A stretch of DNA of 64,000 nt from Serratia odorifera (GCF_900635445.1 NZ_LR134117.1:3596001-3660000); one strand, 5' to 3'. Shown: positions 53,595 to 63,040, counted from the first letter of the stretch. Translations and numbers: made by a program. Notes: generated from the sequence alone by a model not told the origin.

Positions 53595-54614
53595 ATGTCT
53601 TTAATGTTGAGCGTGATCGTCCCAATGCACAATGCGGGCGAATTATTGGAACCGTTTTTACAATCGCTGCTGGCACAAGATGAACGCCGGTTGGAAGTGA
53701 TTATTATTAATGACGGTTCGACCGATGGGTCAGCTGAGATAGCTCGCCGTTACGCTGAGCGTTATTCGCATATTACGATTATCGACCAGATTAATGCCGG
53801 CGTTTCGGTCGCCCGCAACGCCGGTCTGGCGGTGGCGAGCGGCAAATATGTCGCCTTTCCCGACGCCGACGATCTGCTGGCGCCGGAAATGTATTCCACG
53901 TTGATCGAAATGGCTGAAAATAATCAGTTGGATGTCATGCAGTGCAACGGTGAACGTTATTTCACCCAGCAGAATGAATTAAAAGAAATTATTCCTGCTG
54001 CGCGTCTGTCATCGACCGGGGTAATTAGCGGCGTGCAATGGTTTGAGCGTGCCTTGAAAACGCGAAAATTTATTCATGTGGTGTGGCTGGCAATATATCG
54101 GCTTGATTTTATTAAGCAGCATCGGCTCTATTTTGAACCCGGTCTGCACCATCAGGATATTCCCTGGACCACCGAAGTGATGTTTAATGCCCAACGGGTA
54201 CAATATCTCAGTACGCCGTTGTATCGGCAGCGGGTGCATGACCGCTCGATCAGCAATCGGCGTCGCACCGGCGCGGCCAACGTCGAATATCAGCGTCATT
54301 ATATGAAGATCGTCGAGATGCTGGTGGCGCTTAACCGCCGCTATGCCGACAAGATTAGGCTGCGACCGGCGTTTCATTGGCAGATCGCCCGTGAAGCGCT
54401 GGGTATTTGCCACAGTATTCGCCGTGAGCCGGAGTCGGTGGCGCAACAGCAGATTACCCGCGAGTTCTACCGTCGCGGCATCGACCGATTGATGACCGCC
54501 AACGCGCGCGGCCTGAAACAGGCCTGGCACGTCTTGTTATGGCGCTCGCGGCTGAAACAGTGGCGCTTTGATGGGCACAGTACCAAAACCGGCCGCACAA
54601 TAATAACCGGGTGA
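53595..54614 (+). CDS. waaH: GT2 glycosyltransferase, WaaH (YibD)-like
   Basis: The 339-residue GT-A enzyme has SVIVPMHNAGE, IIINDGSTDGS and the DXD region FPDADDLLAP. The segment GLHHQDIPWTTEVMFNA and the following YQRHYMKI are shared with E. coli YibD/WaaH, a phosphate-regulated enzyme that adds glucuronate to the LPS inner core. It sits between pabB and yoaH, which are adjacent in E. coli, so it is an insertion relative to that genome. No Pho box was recognised upstream. LPS modification is a reasonable inference. Confidence 0.75.
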   Translation: MSLMLSVIVPMHNAGELLEPFLQSLLAQDERRLEVIIINDGSTDGSAEIARRYAERYSHITIIDQINAGVSVARNAGLAVASGKYVAFPDADDLLAPEMYSTLIEMAENNQLDVMQCNGERYFTQQNELKEIIPAARLSSTGVISGVQWFERALKTRKFIHVVWLAIYRLDFIKQHRLYFEPGLHHQDIPWTTEVMFNAQRVQYLSTPLYRQRVHDRSISNRRRTGAANVEYQRHYMKIVEMLVALNRRYADKIRLRPAFHWQIAREALGICHSIRREPESVAQQQITREFYRRGIDRLMTANARGLKQAWHVLLWRSRLKQWRFDGHSTKTGRTIITG

Positions 54615-54675
54615 CGCGGTTGCGGCGTAACGTAGGCAGGGTATAATCCCCCTCCAATCAGCTGGAGATAAACAC

Positions 54676-54915
54676 ATGCTTGCAGGTATGCCGTCACTGA
54701 ATCATCTGGAGCAGCAGGAAGCTGCGGATCGCATCCGTCAATTGATGGAGCAGGGCATGAGCAGCGGTGAAGCGATTGCCGTGGTTGCGCAGCAGATCCG
54801 CGAACAGCATCAGGGTGCCCGGGTTGCCGTCATGTTTGACGAGGAAGACGAGGATGCGCCGGGTATGCAACCGGATGCCGAGCCGCAAGATGACGAAGAC
54901 GAAGACGATTATTAA
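54676..54915 (+). CDS. yoaH: YoaH (UPF0181) protein
   Basis: The 79-residue protein matches YoaH in LAGMPSLNHLEQQEAADRI and MEQGMSSGEAIAVVAQQIRE (shared core QGMSSGEAIA). An acidic tail (DDEDEDDY) is longer than in E. coli. Function is unknown. GGAGATAAACAC precedes the ATG. Confidence 0.92.
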   Translation: MLAGMPSLNHLEQQEAADRIRQLMEQGMSSGEAIAVVAQQIREQHQGARVAVMFDEEDEDAPGMQPDAEPQDDEDEDDY

Positions 54916-54945
54916 GCGTTGAACAGGTTCCGCCTGTTCATCAAA

Positions 54946-54972
54946 CCAAAGCCCGGGTAACCCGGGCTTTGG
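54946..54972. terminator. Hairpin between yoaH and purT
   Basis: CCAAAGCCCGGG-TAA-CCCGGGCTTTGG is a perfect 12-bp stem between the two convergent genes. It has only a short T-rich tail. Confidence 0.75.
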
Positions 54973-54988
54973 CTATTTTACCTGTCCA

Positions 54989-56167
54989 TCACCCTTGCAC
55001 CATTACCGCCGCGGCAGCCTGAGTGGCGATTTCAACCGCCTGCTCGGTGGTCGGTGCACAGGCCAGCGCCACGCCCAGACGGCGTTTGCCGCTGATGTCA
55101 GGCTTGGCGAACAGCCGCAGCTGGTTGTGCCCCTGCAATGCCTGATCCAATCCGCCAAAGCGCAGGTCGCTGCTGGTCAGCTCCGGCAGGATAACCGCCG
55201 ATGCCGCCGGACCGAACTGGCGAATAGCGCCGATCGGCAGACCCAGGAAAGCGCGAACGTGCAGGGCAAACTCCGACAGATCCTGTGAAATCAGCGTCAC
55301 CATGCCAGTATCGTGCGGGCGAGGGGAGACTTCGCTGAAAATGACCTCATCGCCGCAAACGAATAGCTCAACGCCAAACAACCCGTAACCACCCAGCGCA
55401 GTGACCACCCGCTCGGCTATCGCCTGGGCGCGTTGCAACGCTAGCGGCGATATGCATTGCGGCTGCCAGGATTCACGGTAATCGCCATCTTCCTGACGGT
55501 GACCGATCGGCGCGCAAAAATGTACGCCGTCCACCGCGCTGATGGTCAGCAAGGTAATTTCAACATCAAACTTGACCAGTCCTTCGACAATCACCCGTCC
55601 ACCGCCGGCGCGACCGCCCTGTTGCGCATATTCCCAGGCTGCCGCCAACTGCGAGGCGTCACGGATCAGGCTCTGGCCTTTGCCGGATGAGCTCATCACC
55701 GGTTTGATAATACAGGGGTAGCCTATGTCGTCGACCGCCTGATAAAAGGCGTCCTGGCTATCGGCAAAGCGGTAGCTGGAGGTCGGCAGGGCAAGATTCT
55801 CTGCCGCCAGACGGCGAATGCCTTCGCGGTTCATGGTCAGGCGAGTCGCTTCGGCGCAGGGCACGACATGGTGGCCCTGTTGCTCCAGTTGCACCAGCAT
55901 GTCGGTGGCGATGGCTTCAATTTCCGGTACGATGTAGTCAGGACGTTCCTGCTCGATCAGCGTCTTCAACGCCTGGCCGTCCAGCATGTTAATCACGTGG
56001 CTGCGATGCGCGACGTGCATTGCCGGGGCATTGGCATAGCGATCGACGGCAATCACTTCCAACCCAAGACGCTGGCATTCGATTGCCACCTCTTTACCCA
56101 GTTCGCCGGAGCCGAGCAGCATGACACGGGTGGCGGAGGGGCACAGTGCGGTTCCAATAGTAAACAT
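54989..56167 (-). CDS. purT: Formate-dependent GAR transformylase
   Basis: The 392-residue ATP-grasp enzyme makes formyl-GAR from GAR, formate and ATP in purine synthesis. It has the N-terminal VMLLGSGELGKEVAIE nucleotide fold, MSSSGKGQS phosphate loop near residue 160, and the metal-binding FGVELFVCGDEVIFSEVSPRPHDTG region. Length equals E. coli PurT. A PurR-like box lies 55 bases upstream of the start. Confidence 0.96.
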   Translation of the reverse strand: MFTIGTALCPSATRVMLLGSGELGKEVAIECQRLGLEVIAVDRYANAPAMHVAHRSHVINMLDGQALKTLIEQERPDYIVPEIEAIATDMLVQLEQQGHHVVPCAEATRLTMNREGIRRLAAENLALPTSSYRFADSQDAFYQAVDDIGYPCIIKPVMSSSGKGQSLIRDASQLAAAWEYAQQGGRAGGGRVIVEGLVKFDVEITLLTISAVDGVHFCAPIGHRQEDGDYRESWQPQCISPLALQRAQAIAERVVTALGGYGLFGVELFVCGDEVIFSEVSPRPHDTGMVTLISQDLSEFALHVRAFLGLPIGAIRQFGPAASAVILPELTSSDLRFGGLDQALQGHNQLRLFAKPDISGKRRLGVALACAPTTEQAVEIATQAAAAVMVQG

Positions 56168-56221
56168 AGTCTGGTCCCTGATGTGAAAATTGACGGGGCT
56201 AAAAACAGGCGCGCAGTATAT

Positions 56222-56237
56222 ACGAAAACGATTGCGC
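56222..56237 (-). promoter_or_regulatory. PurR box of purT
   Basis: ACGAAAACGATTGCGC matches the PurR operator ACGCAAACGTTTGCGT at 13 of 16 positions. Its position before purT agrees with known PurR repression of this gene. Confidence 0.65.
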
Positions 56238-56436
56238 CGACATCCTTCCGGCGAAAGCGCGCAGGCCATTTTGCAAAATTAGTCCTGTAACCTGCTGTTT
56301 TAATAAGGAACGAAAAAATTTGCCCTGTCACGACGATTATGCGTTAATAACTGGCGGCGAAAGAAGACCTACAGAACGCAGGGCCTTCGCGCCGTAAGTG
56401 CCGTCAAGGCAGGTTTATCAAGTAAAGGAAAGTCAA

Positions 56437-56646
56437 ATGACTAAGATTACCGGTCACGTAAAATGGTTCAACGAAAGCAAAGGCTTCGGCTTTATCACTC
56501 CAGCCGATGGCTCGAAAGATGTTTTCGTGCATTTTTCCGCTATCGTCAGCGATGGTTTCAAAACTCTGGCAGAAGGTCAGCAGGTTGAATTCTCCATCCA
56601 GGACAGCCAACGTGGCCCAGCCGCAGCCAACGTTGTTGCCATCTAA
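56437..56646 (+). CDS. Cold-shock-domain protein (CspE/CspA type)
   Basis: This second single-domain cold-shock protein of 69 residues has KGFGFITP and VFVHFSAI and differs from CspC mainly in the second half (SDGFKTLAEGQQVEFSIQDSQRGP). It begins at 56437 behind AAAGGAAAGTC with a long leader. Whether it corresponds to CspE or to a Serratia-specific paralogue is not clear. Confidence 0.93.
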   Translation: MTKITGHVKWFNESKGFGFITPADGSKDVFVHFSAIVSDGFKTLAEGQQVEFSIQDSQRGPAAANVVAI

Positions 56647-56661
56647 CGCAACGTCGCTGCC

Positions 56662-56689
56662 AAAAAACCCGCTTCCGGCGGGTTTTTTT
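56662..56689 (+). terminator. Terminator of the second csp gene
   Basis: AAAAAACCCGC-TTCCG-GCGGGTTTTTTT is a compact strong hairpin with a T7 run, 16 bases after the stop. Confidence 0.92.
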
Positions 56690-56796
56690 ATGGCTGCAAT
56701 CCAGAAAGTTCGCTATCTCTGTTATCATCACGCCTTATTACGGTGCTGGCCAGCCGGTCGCGCCGCCTTTCCATCTGCCATATAAGAGTTATCGCC

Positions 56797-58179
56797 GTGA
56801 GCACAGTTTCCTTTTCTTCCCTGCCGCTGCCAGCCGAACAGTTGGCCAACCTCAATGAACTGGGGTATGCCGAAATGACACCGGTACAGGCTGCCGCGCT
56901 GCCTGCCATCCTCAACGGGCAAGACGTGCGCGCCAAGGCAAAAACCGGCAGCGGCAAGACGGCGGCGTTCGGTATTGGCCTGCTGGACAAAATCAACGTC
57001 AGCCAGGTGGCGACCCAGGCGCTGATTTTGTGTCCAACGCGTGAGCTGGCCGATCAGGTCAGCAAAGAGCTGCGCCGCTTGGCGCGTTTTACGCAAAACA
57101 TCAAAATCCTTACCCTGTGTGGCGGTCAGCCGATGGGCGCTCAGCTGGATTCGCTGGTGCATGCGCCGCATATCGTGGTGGGAACGCCGGGCCGTATCCA
57201 GGAACACCTGCGTAAGAAGACTCTGGTGCTGGATGAGGTGAAAGTGCTGGTGCTGGACGAAGCCGACCGCATGCTCGACATGGGCTTTGCCGACGACATT
57301 GACCAGGTAATCAGCTACACGCCGCCGCAGCGCCAAACGCTGCTGTTTTCCGCGACCTATCCCGCGGGCATCGAGCGCATCAGCGACCGGGTGCAACGCG
57401 CGCCGTTGAGCGTGGAAGTCGACGACGGCGACGCGCCAACCACCATCGCTCAGCGCTTTTACGAAACCACCCGCGATCAGCGTCCGGCGTTGTTGGTGGC
57501 CGCCATTCGCCATTTTCAGCCAACGTCTTGCGTGGTGTTCTGCAATACCAAACGCGATTGTCAGAGCGTGTTTGAAGCATTGGAGGCACGCGGCATCAGC
57601 GTGCTGGCACTGCATGGCGATCTGGAGCAGCGCGATCGCGATCAGGTGCTGGTGCGTTTTGCCAACCGCAGCTGTCGCGTGCTGGTAGCGACCGACGTCG
57701 CCGCACGCGGTCTGGATATCAAGGATCTTGAACTGGTGGTCAATTACGAACTGTCGTTCGACCCGGAAGTGCATGTGCACCGCATTGGCCGTACCGGCCG
57801 TGCCGGCATGAGCGGGCTGGCCATTAGCCTGTGTGCGCCGCAGGAAATGACACGCGCCCACGCGCTGGAAGAGTATCTGGACTGCAAGTTGCAATGGGCG
57901 TCAGTCAGTGAATTGAGCGGTGCGTCAACGGCACCGCTGGAAGCGGAAATGGCCACGCTGTGCATTGACGGCGGCCGCAAGGCGAAGATTCGCCCCGGCG
58001 ATATTCTCGGGGCGTTGACCGGAGAGGCGGGTCTGACCGCGGCCGAGGTCGGTAAAATCGATATGTTCCCGGTGCACGCCTACGTGGCTATCCGCAAGGC
58101 CAGCGCGCGCAAGGCGTTGCAACAATTGCAGCAGGGCAAGATCAAAGGCAAAAGCTGCAAGGCGCGGCTGCTGAAATAA
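56797..58179 (+). CDS. dbpA: ATP-dependent RNA helicase DbpA
   Basis: The 460-residue DEAD-box helicase acts in 50S ribosome assembly through 23S rRNA hairpin 92. Motifs in order: Q motif (ELGYAEMTPVQAAALP), AKTGSGKT, PTRELADQ, DEAD, SAT, and HRIGRTGR. The C-terminal domain (KIRPGDILGALTGEAGLTAAEVGKI, in part RPGDILGALTGE) is the rRNA-specific domain of DbpA. The start is GTG 56797, agreeing with the E. coli N-terminus; AAGAG lies upstream. Confidence 0.95.
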   Translation: MSTVSFSSLPLPAEQLANLNELGYAEMTPVQAAALPAILNGQDVRAKAKTGSGKTAAFGIGLLDKINVSQVATQALILCPTRELADQVSKELRRLARFTQNIKILTLCGGQPMGAQLDSLVHAPHIVVGTPGRIQEHLRKKTLVLDEVKVLVLDEADRMLDMGFADDIDQVISYTPPQRQTLLFSATYPAGIERISDRVQRAPLSVEVDDGDAPTTIAQRFYETTRDQRPALLVAAIRHFQPTSCVVFCNTKRDCQSVFEALEARGISVLALHGDLEQRDRDQVLVRFANRSCRVLVATDVAARGLDIKDLELVVNYELSFDPEVHVHRIGRTGRAGMSGLAISLCAPQEMTRAHALEEYLDCKLQWASVSELSGASTAPLEAEMATLCIDGGRKAKIRPGDILGALTGEAGLTAAEVGKIDMFPVHAYVAIRKASARKALQQLQQGKIKGKSCKARLLK

Positions 58180-58223
58180 TAACAGGCGGGGGCGCTTGAA
58201 CCCCCGCACTATAACGCCTTATA

Positions 58224-58239
58224 CTGTATATAAATACAG
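58224..58239 (+). promoter_or_regulatory. LexA (SOS) box of yebG
   Basis: CTGTATATAAATACAG is a perfect CTGT-N8-ACAG site with an AT-rich centre, 27 bases before yebG. yebG is a known SOS gene. Confidence 0.93.
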
Positions 58240-58265
58240 TGTTTCAACCTTTGAGGAATACACAG

Positions 58266-58589
58266 ATGGCAGTTGAAGTAAAATACCTGGTGGTCAGAAA
58301 CGGTGAGGAAAAAATGACGTTCGCAAGCAAGAAAGAAGCCGATGCCTACGACAAAATGCTCGATCTGGCCGACAGTCTTGGCGAGTGGCTACAACAGGCG
58401 CCACTAACGCTGGAGGAAGAGCAACGCGAAGCCCTGAGCTTCTATCTGGCAGAACATAAAGAGGCGCTGACGCAAATTCTGCGTGGTGCAGCGCCGCAGG
58501 CGGTGAGCCAAAAACCGGCCAAGGCCAAGGGCGACAAGCCGGCCGCGAGCAAAAATCCCCAGTCGCAGGCAGAAAAGCAGGCGGCGTAG
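58266..58589 (+). CDS. yebG: DNA-damage-inducible protein YebG
   Basis: The 107-residue protein matches E. coli YebG in MAVEVKYLVVRNGEEKM and SKKEADAYDKMLDLADSL. A Lys/Ala/Pro-rich tail follows. It is induced in the SOS response; its biochemical role is not known. The LexA box at 58224 confirms regulation. Confidence 0.95.
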   Translation: MAVEVKYLVVRNGEEKMTFASKKEADAYDKMLDLADSLGEWLQQAPLTLEEEQREALSFYLAEHKEALTQILRGAAPQAVSQKPAKAKGDKPAASKNPQSQAEKQAA

Positions 58590-58628
58590 CGGTTTATGTT
58601 GCAGCATTGTAATGAAAAAGGGTCTAGA

Positions 58629-58937
58629 ATGAGCCGCGGAATAACTTTCTTCAGCCGCTTTGAGCCGGATATCCTGGCTGGGCGCAAAACCATTACTCTA
58701 CGGGACGCCAGTGAGTCACACTTCCAGCCCGGGGATGTCTTGCGCGTCAGCCGTCATGAGGACGGCGTGTTTTTCTGCCTGATTGAAGTGCTGTCGGTGA
58801 CGCCAATCCGTCTGGAGGCGTTGACCGAACAACACGCCAAACAGGAAAACATGCCGCTTGGCGAGCTGAAGCAGGTTATCAAGGAAATCTATCCGGGGCT
58901 GGACGAACTGTTTGTGATTGCCTTTATCAAACGCTAG
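58629..58937 (+). CDS. yqfB: N4-acetylcytidine amidohydrolase (YqfB, ASCH domain)
   Basis: The 102-residue ASCH-fold protein has FFSRFEPDILAGRKTITLRDASESHF, whose Lys and Thr (AGRKTITLRD) are the family's catalytic residues. The ending ELFVIAF is also typical. E. coli YqfB hydrolyses N4-acetylcytidine. The start MSRGITFF at 58629 is chosen by alignment. It lies 39 bases after yebG and may share its transcript. Confidence 0.88.
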   Translation: MSRGITFFSRFEPDILAGRKTITLRDASESHFQPGDVLRVSRHEDGVFFCLIEVLSVTPIRLEALTEQHAKQENMPLGELKQVIKEIYPGLDELFVIAFIKR

Positions 58938-59006
58938 CCCACGGCCCGACCCGTTGTTCGCAGCGGGGCTGCCCCCCGGATAGTGATAACCACAACGGGA
59001 GGACAT

Positions 59007-59366
59007 ATGAACAAAACGGGATGGTCATGGGTGGTCGCACTGGTGGCGGTAGCTGGATTGACCGGTACGGCACAGGCGCAACAACTGCGTAGCGCCAAGG
59101 TTGCGCAATGCAGCGGCCTGCAGGCGGCGGACGTAGCGGCGCAGGTAAAACGCGATTTCTTGCAAAACCGCATTACGCGCTGGGATGCTGACAAGAAGCA
59201 ACTGGGCACCGCAACGCCGATTGTCTGGGTCAGTCCGGACGCCATCGTCGGCAAAGATAATGTCTGGCAGGTGCCGCTGACGGTGCGTGGCAGCAAGACG
59301 GACAAAATCTACAACGTAACGCTCAACTGCAACCAGGGCGAAATCGCTTACAGCGTCGCGGAGTAA
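59007..59366 (+). CDS. yebF: YebF-type secreted protein
   Basis: The 119-residue protein has a Sec signal peptide (VVALVAVAGLTGTAQA, cleavage after residue ~25). The mature part has the YebF core CSGLQAADVAAQVKRDFLQNRI and TPIVWVSPDAIVGKDNVWQVPLTVRG (clear blocks VKRDFLQNRI and WQVPLTVRG). E. coli YebF reaches the medium through porins and is related in fold to colicin M immunity protein. The two cysteines probably form a disulphide. It precedes yebE as in E. coli. Confidence 0.9.
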   Translation: MNKTGWSWVVALVAVAGLTGTAQAQQLRSAKVAQCSGLQAADVAAQVKRDFLQNRITRWDADKKQLGTATPIVWVSPDAIVGKDNVWQVPLTVRGSKTDKIYNVTLNCNQGEIAYSVAE

Positions 59367-59580
59367 CTTCCTCCGGTTATCGTAACCGCTCTGCCAAGGG
59401 CGCCATGTGCGCCCTGATGATGACCGCACTTTACCCTCGAGTTAACCGAGCCAATCTCCGGCTGCTCAACACAAGTTTTCATCCCCATACGTAAGTTGAC
59501 AAAAGATCCCCTAATCTGGTGGCTAACTGCGCGCGGCCTGGCAATGCCGTTGCGCGTCGACATACTGGTGAGGAGCGACA

Positions 59581-60234
59581 ATGAAAAACAACTGGATGCA
59601 GCAGATTCAATCGATGTTGGGGCAGAAAGCCGGGGCCGCTGGCGGAAGTGAAGGCATCGGCAAGCTGCTGGCACCTACCGCGCTGGGCGGTTTGGTTGGC
59701 GTACTGCTGGCTAACAAGTCGTCACGCAAACTGGTGGGCAAGTTTGGCAAAAACGCGCTGATTATCGGGGGGAGCGCCGCGGTGGGCGCGGTGATTTGGA
59801 ACAAATACAAGGCGCGAGTCAAGGAAACCCACCAGGATGAGCCGCAGTTCGGCAACCAGATTACTCCGGTTGACCAACGTGCCAAGCGCCTGGTGCAGGC
59901 ATTGGTGTTCGCCGCCAAGAGCGATGGCCATATTGATGCTGAAGAACGCCGCGCCATCGACCATAGCCTGGAACAGCTGCAGGTAGGGGAAGAAGCGCAG
60001 ACCTGGGTGCAACAGGCGATCGACCAACCGCTGAATCCGGATCTGATCGCTCAAAGCGTCAAAAACGAAGATGAAGCGTTGGAAGTGTACTACCTGAGTT
60101 GCATGGTTATCGACGTCGATCATTTTATGGAGCGCGGCTATCTGGATGCGCTGGCGCAGTCGCTGAAAATCCCGGCGGACGTCAAGCAGGGCATCGAAAG
60201 CGACGTGAACCAGAAAAAGCGCGAATTGGCCTAA
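59581..60234 (+). CDS. yebE: YebE (DUF533) inner-membrane protein
   Basis: The 217-residue protein has an N-terminal glycine-rich hydrophobic region (LLAPTALGGLVGVLLANKS, LIIGGSAAVGAVIW). A helical TerB-like domain follows with FAAKSDGHIDAEERRAI, which looks like the DxHxxxxE metal site of that fold. In E. coli it is a Cpx envelope-stress target. A degenerate CpxR-like GTAAG half-site exists in the spacer but is too weak to call. Confidence 0.9.
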   Translation: MKNNWMQQIQSMLGQKAGAAGGSEGIGKLLAPTALGGLVGVLLANKSSRKLVGKFGKNALIIGGSAAVGAVIWNKYKARVKETHQDEPQFGNQITPVDQRAKRLVQALVFAAKSDGHIDAEERRAIDHSLEQLQVGEEAQTWVQQAIDQPLNPDLIAQSVKNEDEALEVYYLSCMVIDVDHFMERGYLDALAQSLKIPADVKQGIESDVNQKKRELA

Positions 60235-60304
60235 CCGTACCGCTTTTTATCCTGAAGAAAACGTGCCACCCTTACAGTAATGTTTGTAAGCGGATGATTT
60301 AGTA

Positions 60305-62338
60305 ATGATGACACCTCCAAAAGCCGAGAAACGGCCGTATCCTATCACCACGCACGGCGATACCCGTGTTGACGACTACTATTGGCTACGCGACGACGAA
60401 CGCACCGATCCGCAGGTGCTGGACTACCTGCAGGCGGAGAATGCATTCACCGAGGCCACGTTACAACCGCAGCAGGCGTTGCGTGAAGCGCTATACGAAG
60501 AAATGGTGGCACGGATCCCGCAGCAGGAGCATTCGGTGCGCACGTACGCCATGGCTATCGTTACCAGACCCGTTACGAGCCGGGTAACGAATATGCGCTG
60601 TACATGCGCCAGCCGGCGGCTGAAACCGAGCAGTGGGAGACGCTGCTGGATTGCAACCAGCGAGCAGAAGGGCGCGAGTTTTATACCCTGGGTGGGCTGG
60701 AAGTCAGCCCGAACAATCAAGTCATGGCGTTGGCGGAGGACTTTTTGTCACGCCGGCAATATGATATTCGATTCAAATATCTGCAAGAGCAGCGTTGGGC
60801 CGAAGAGGTGTTGGAAAACACCTCTGGCAGCTTTGAATGGGCCAACGATTCTGCCAGCGTCTATTACGTACGCAAGCATGCCAAGACGCTGCTGCCATAT
60901 CAGGTTTACCGCCATGTGATCGGCAGCGACCCGTTGCTGGACGTGCTGGTTTACGAAGAAACCGACGACACTTTCTACGTCAGCCTGGAAAAGACCACTT
61001 CCGAACGCTATATCCTGATCCCACCTCAGCAGTACTACCACATCAGAGATTCTGCTGCTGGACGCCGACAGCGCCGAAACGATGCCGCAGCTGTTTGTCC
61101 CGCGTCGCAAGGATCATGAATACGGTCTCGATCACTATCACCAGCATTTCTATATTCGTTCCAATAAGGACGGCAAGAACTTCGGCCTGTATCAAAGCAT
61201 CCAGCCCGACGAAGCGCAGTGGCAAACGCTGATCGCGCCGCGCAGCGAGGTGATGCTGGAGGGCTTTAACCTGTTCCGCGACTGGCTGGTGGTGGAGGAG
61301 CGAGCGGCTGGCTTGACCCAACTGCGACAGATTCATTGGAACAGCGGCGAAGAAAAACGCATTGCGTTCGACGATCCCACTTATGTCACCTGGCTGGCTT
61401 ATAATCCGGAGCCGGAAACCGCGCTGCTGCGCTATGGCTATTCGTCGATGACCACGCCGACGACCTTGTATCAACTGGATCTCGACAGCGGCGAACGGGT
61501 GATGCTCAAACAGCAGGAAGTGAAGAACTTCACGCCGGAAAATTACCGCAGCGAGCGGGTGTGGGTAACGGCGCGTGACGGGGTTGAGGTGCCTGTATCG
61601 CTGGTGTATCGCGCTGACAAATTTGCCCGTGCTGGCAATCCGCTGCTGGTTTACGGCTACGGCTCGTACGGCAGCAGCATGGATCCGGCGTTCAGCGGCA
61701 GTCGCCTGAGCCTGCTGGATCGCGGTTTTGTCTTTGCGCTGGCGCACATTCGCGGCGGCGGTGAATTGGGGCAACTGTGGTATGAAGATGGCAAGCTGTT
61801 CAACAAGCAGAACACCTTCAATGATTTTATTGACGTCACCCACAGCCTGATAGAGCAGGGTTATGGTGATGCCAAGCGGGTATTTGCCATGGGCGGCAGC
61901 GCCGGTGGTCTGCTGATGGGCGCGGTGATCAATCAGGCACCGACGCTATACCATGGTATCGTGGCGCAGGTTCCCTTCGTCGACGTGGTGACCACCATGC
62001 TTGATGAATCCATTCCACTGACCACCGGTGAATACGACGAATGGGGCAACCCCAACCAAAAGCCGTATTACGATTACATTAAACAGTACAGCCCCTACGA
62101 TCGCGTCAGCGCGCAGGATTACCCGCATATGCTGGTCACCACCGGTTTGCATGATTCACAGGTGCAGTATTGGGAGCCGGCCAAGTGGGTGGCAAAACTG
62201 CGCGATCTGAAAACCGATGACCGCCAGCTATTGCTGCACACCGATATGGATTCCGGGCATGGTGGGAAATCCGGCCGTTTCAAAGCCTACGAAGACATTG
62301 CGCTGGAGTATGCTTTTATCCTGTCGCTGGCGGAGTAA
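60305..62338 (+). CDS. ptrB: Oligopeptidase B (two apparent frameshifts)
   Basis: This S9A serine peptidase cleaves peptides after Arg and Lys in the cytoplasm. The N-terminal propeller start (HGDTRVDDYYWLRDDE) and the C-terminal alpha/beta hydrolase domain are clear: GGSAGGLLMG with the catalytic Ser, then TGLHDSQVQYWEP and the His in DSGHGGKSGR. A base seems missing near 60536-60543 (SVPHVRHGYRYQTRYEPG expected) and one C too many occurs in CCC 61020-61022 (YILIHLSSTTTSEILLLDAD expected). Correction gives about 678 residues. It follows yebE, as in E. coli. Confidence 0.9.
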
Positions 62339-62343
62339 CGTCA

Positions 62344-62369
62344 ATGCGGGCAGCAAGGGTTGCCCGCAT
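62344..62369. terminator. Hairpin between ptrB and exoX
   Basis: ATGCGGGCA and TGCCCGCAT form a perfect 9-bp stem between the convergent ptrB and exoX genes. There is no clear T-run. Confidence 0.6.
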
Positions 62370-62371
62370 AG

Positions 62372-63040
62372 TTATCCTACCAGATAGTACTTCAGCGTGT
62401 GCTTCATGTCTGGGCTGAGGTCGGTAATCGACTTCAGCATCCAGCGCAGATAGCCAGGATCTTCCTGGGCGATGCGATCGATCGGCTGGCCGCGATACTT
62501 ACCGAACTTGAAGGTTTTTAACAGCACCGGCTGTTCGGTAATGTTGGCCATTTCTTCCGCTGACCAGCCTGAGTCCTTGATGATGCGCTGCAACAGTGCG
62601 GCGGTGACGTAGCAGTCATACAGTGCGCGATGCGGATACAGCGTGGTGTCCTGCGGCAGCTGTACCTCGAGATTCAGTGCATAACGCAAATATTGATTAC
62701 CGTATTTGATACCGGGGTAGAGCGCACGCGCCAGCTTGACGGTACAGATCCAGCGGCCGTTCATTTCCGGCAAAACGCCGCGATCGAAGGCGGCATTATG
62801 CGCCACGTAATATTCGCTCCCCATATAACGGCCGATAGCGACGGCGATACGTGGCTTGCCTTCCACCATCGCTTCGGTGATATGGTGAATCGCCATCGCT
62901 TCGATGCCGATTGGCCGGTCTGGGCACACCAGATCGCTCATCGGATTGGCGAGCTGGCCATCGATGATATCTATCGAGGCCACCTCGACAATACCGCCGT
63001 CCAACCCGCAGGTTTCGGTATCTATTACTCGTAACGTCAT
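62372..63040 (-). CDS. exoX: Exodeoxyribonuclease X
   Basis: The 222-residue DnaQ-like 3'-5' exonuclease has Exo I DTETCG near residue 7, Exo II HNAAFDR and Exo III HRALYDC, which gives the DEDDh catalytic set. It acts on DNA in mismatch repair and recombination with other exonucleases. The C-terminal part (FKFGKYRGQPIDRIAQEDPGYLRWML, in part FGKYRGQPI) is shared with E. coli ExoX. A GGACAG site precedes the start. Confidence 0.93.
   Translation of the reverse strand: MTLRVIDTETCGLDGGIVEVASIDIIDGQLANPMSDLVCPDRPIGIEAMAIHHITEAMVEGKPRIAVAIGRYMGSEYYVAHNAAFDRGVLPEMNGRWICTVKLARALYPGIKYGNQYLRYALNLEVQLPQDTTLYPHRALYDCYVTAALLQRIIKDSGWSAEEMANITEQPVLLKTFKFGKYRGQPIDRIAQEDPGYLRWMLKSITDLSPDMKHTLKYYLVG

Noticed and set aside
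56647..56796. FnrS small RNA, which lies upstream of dbpA in E. coli
   Set aside because: The spacer holds only the csp terminator and the dbpA promoter region. No FNR box or FnrS-like sequence is present.
59470..59520. CpxR box upstream of yebE
   Set aside because: Only one good GTAAG half-site is visible; the second half does not fit the GTAAA repeat.
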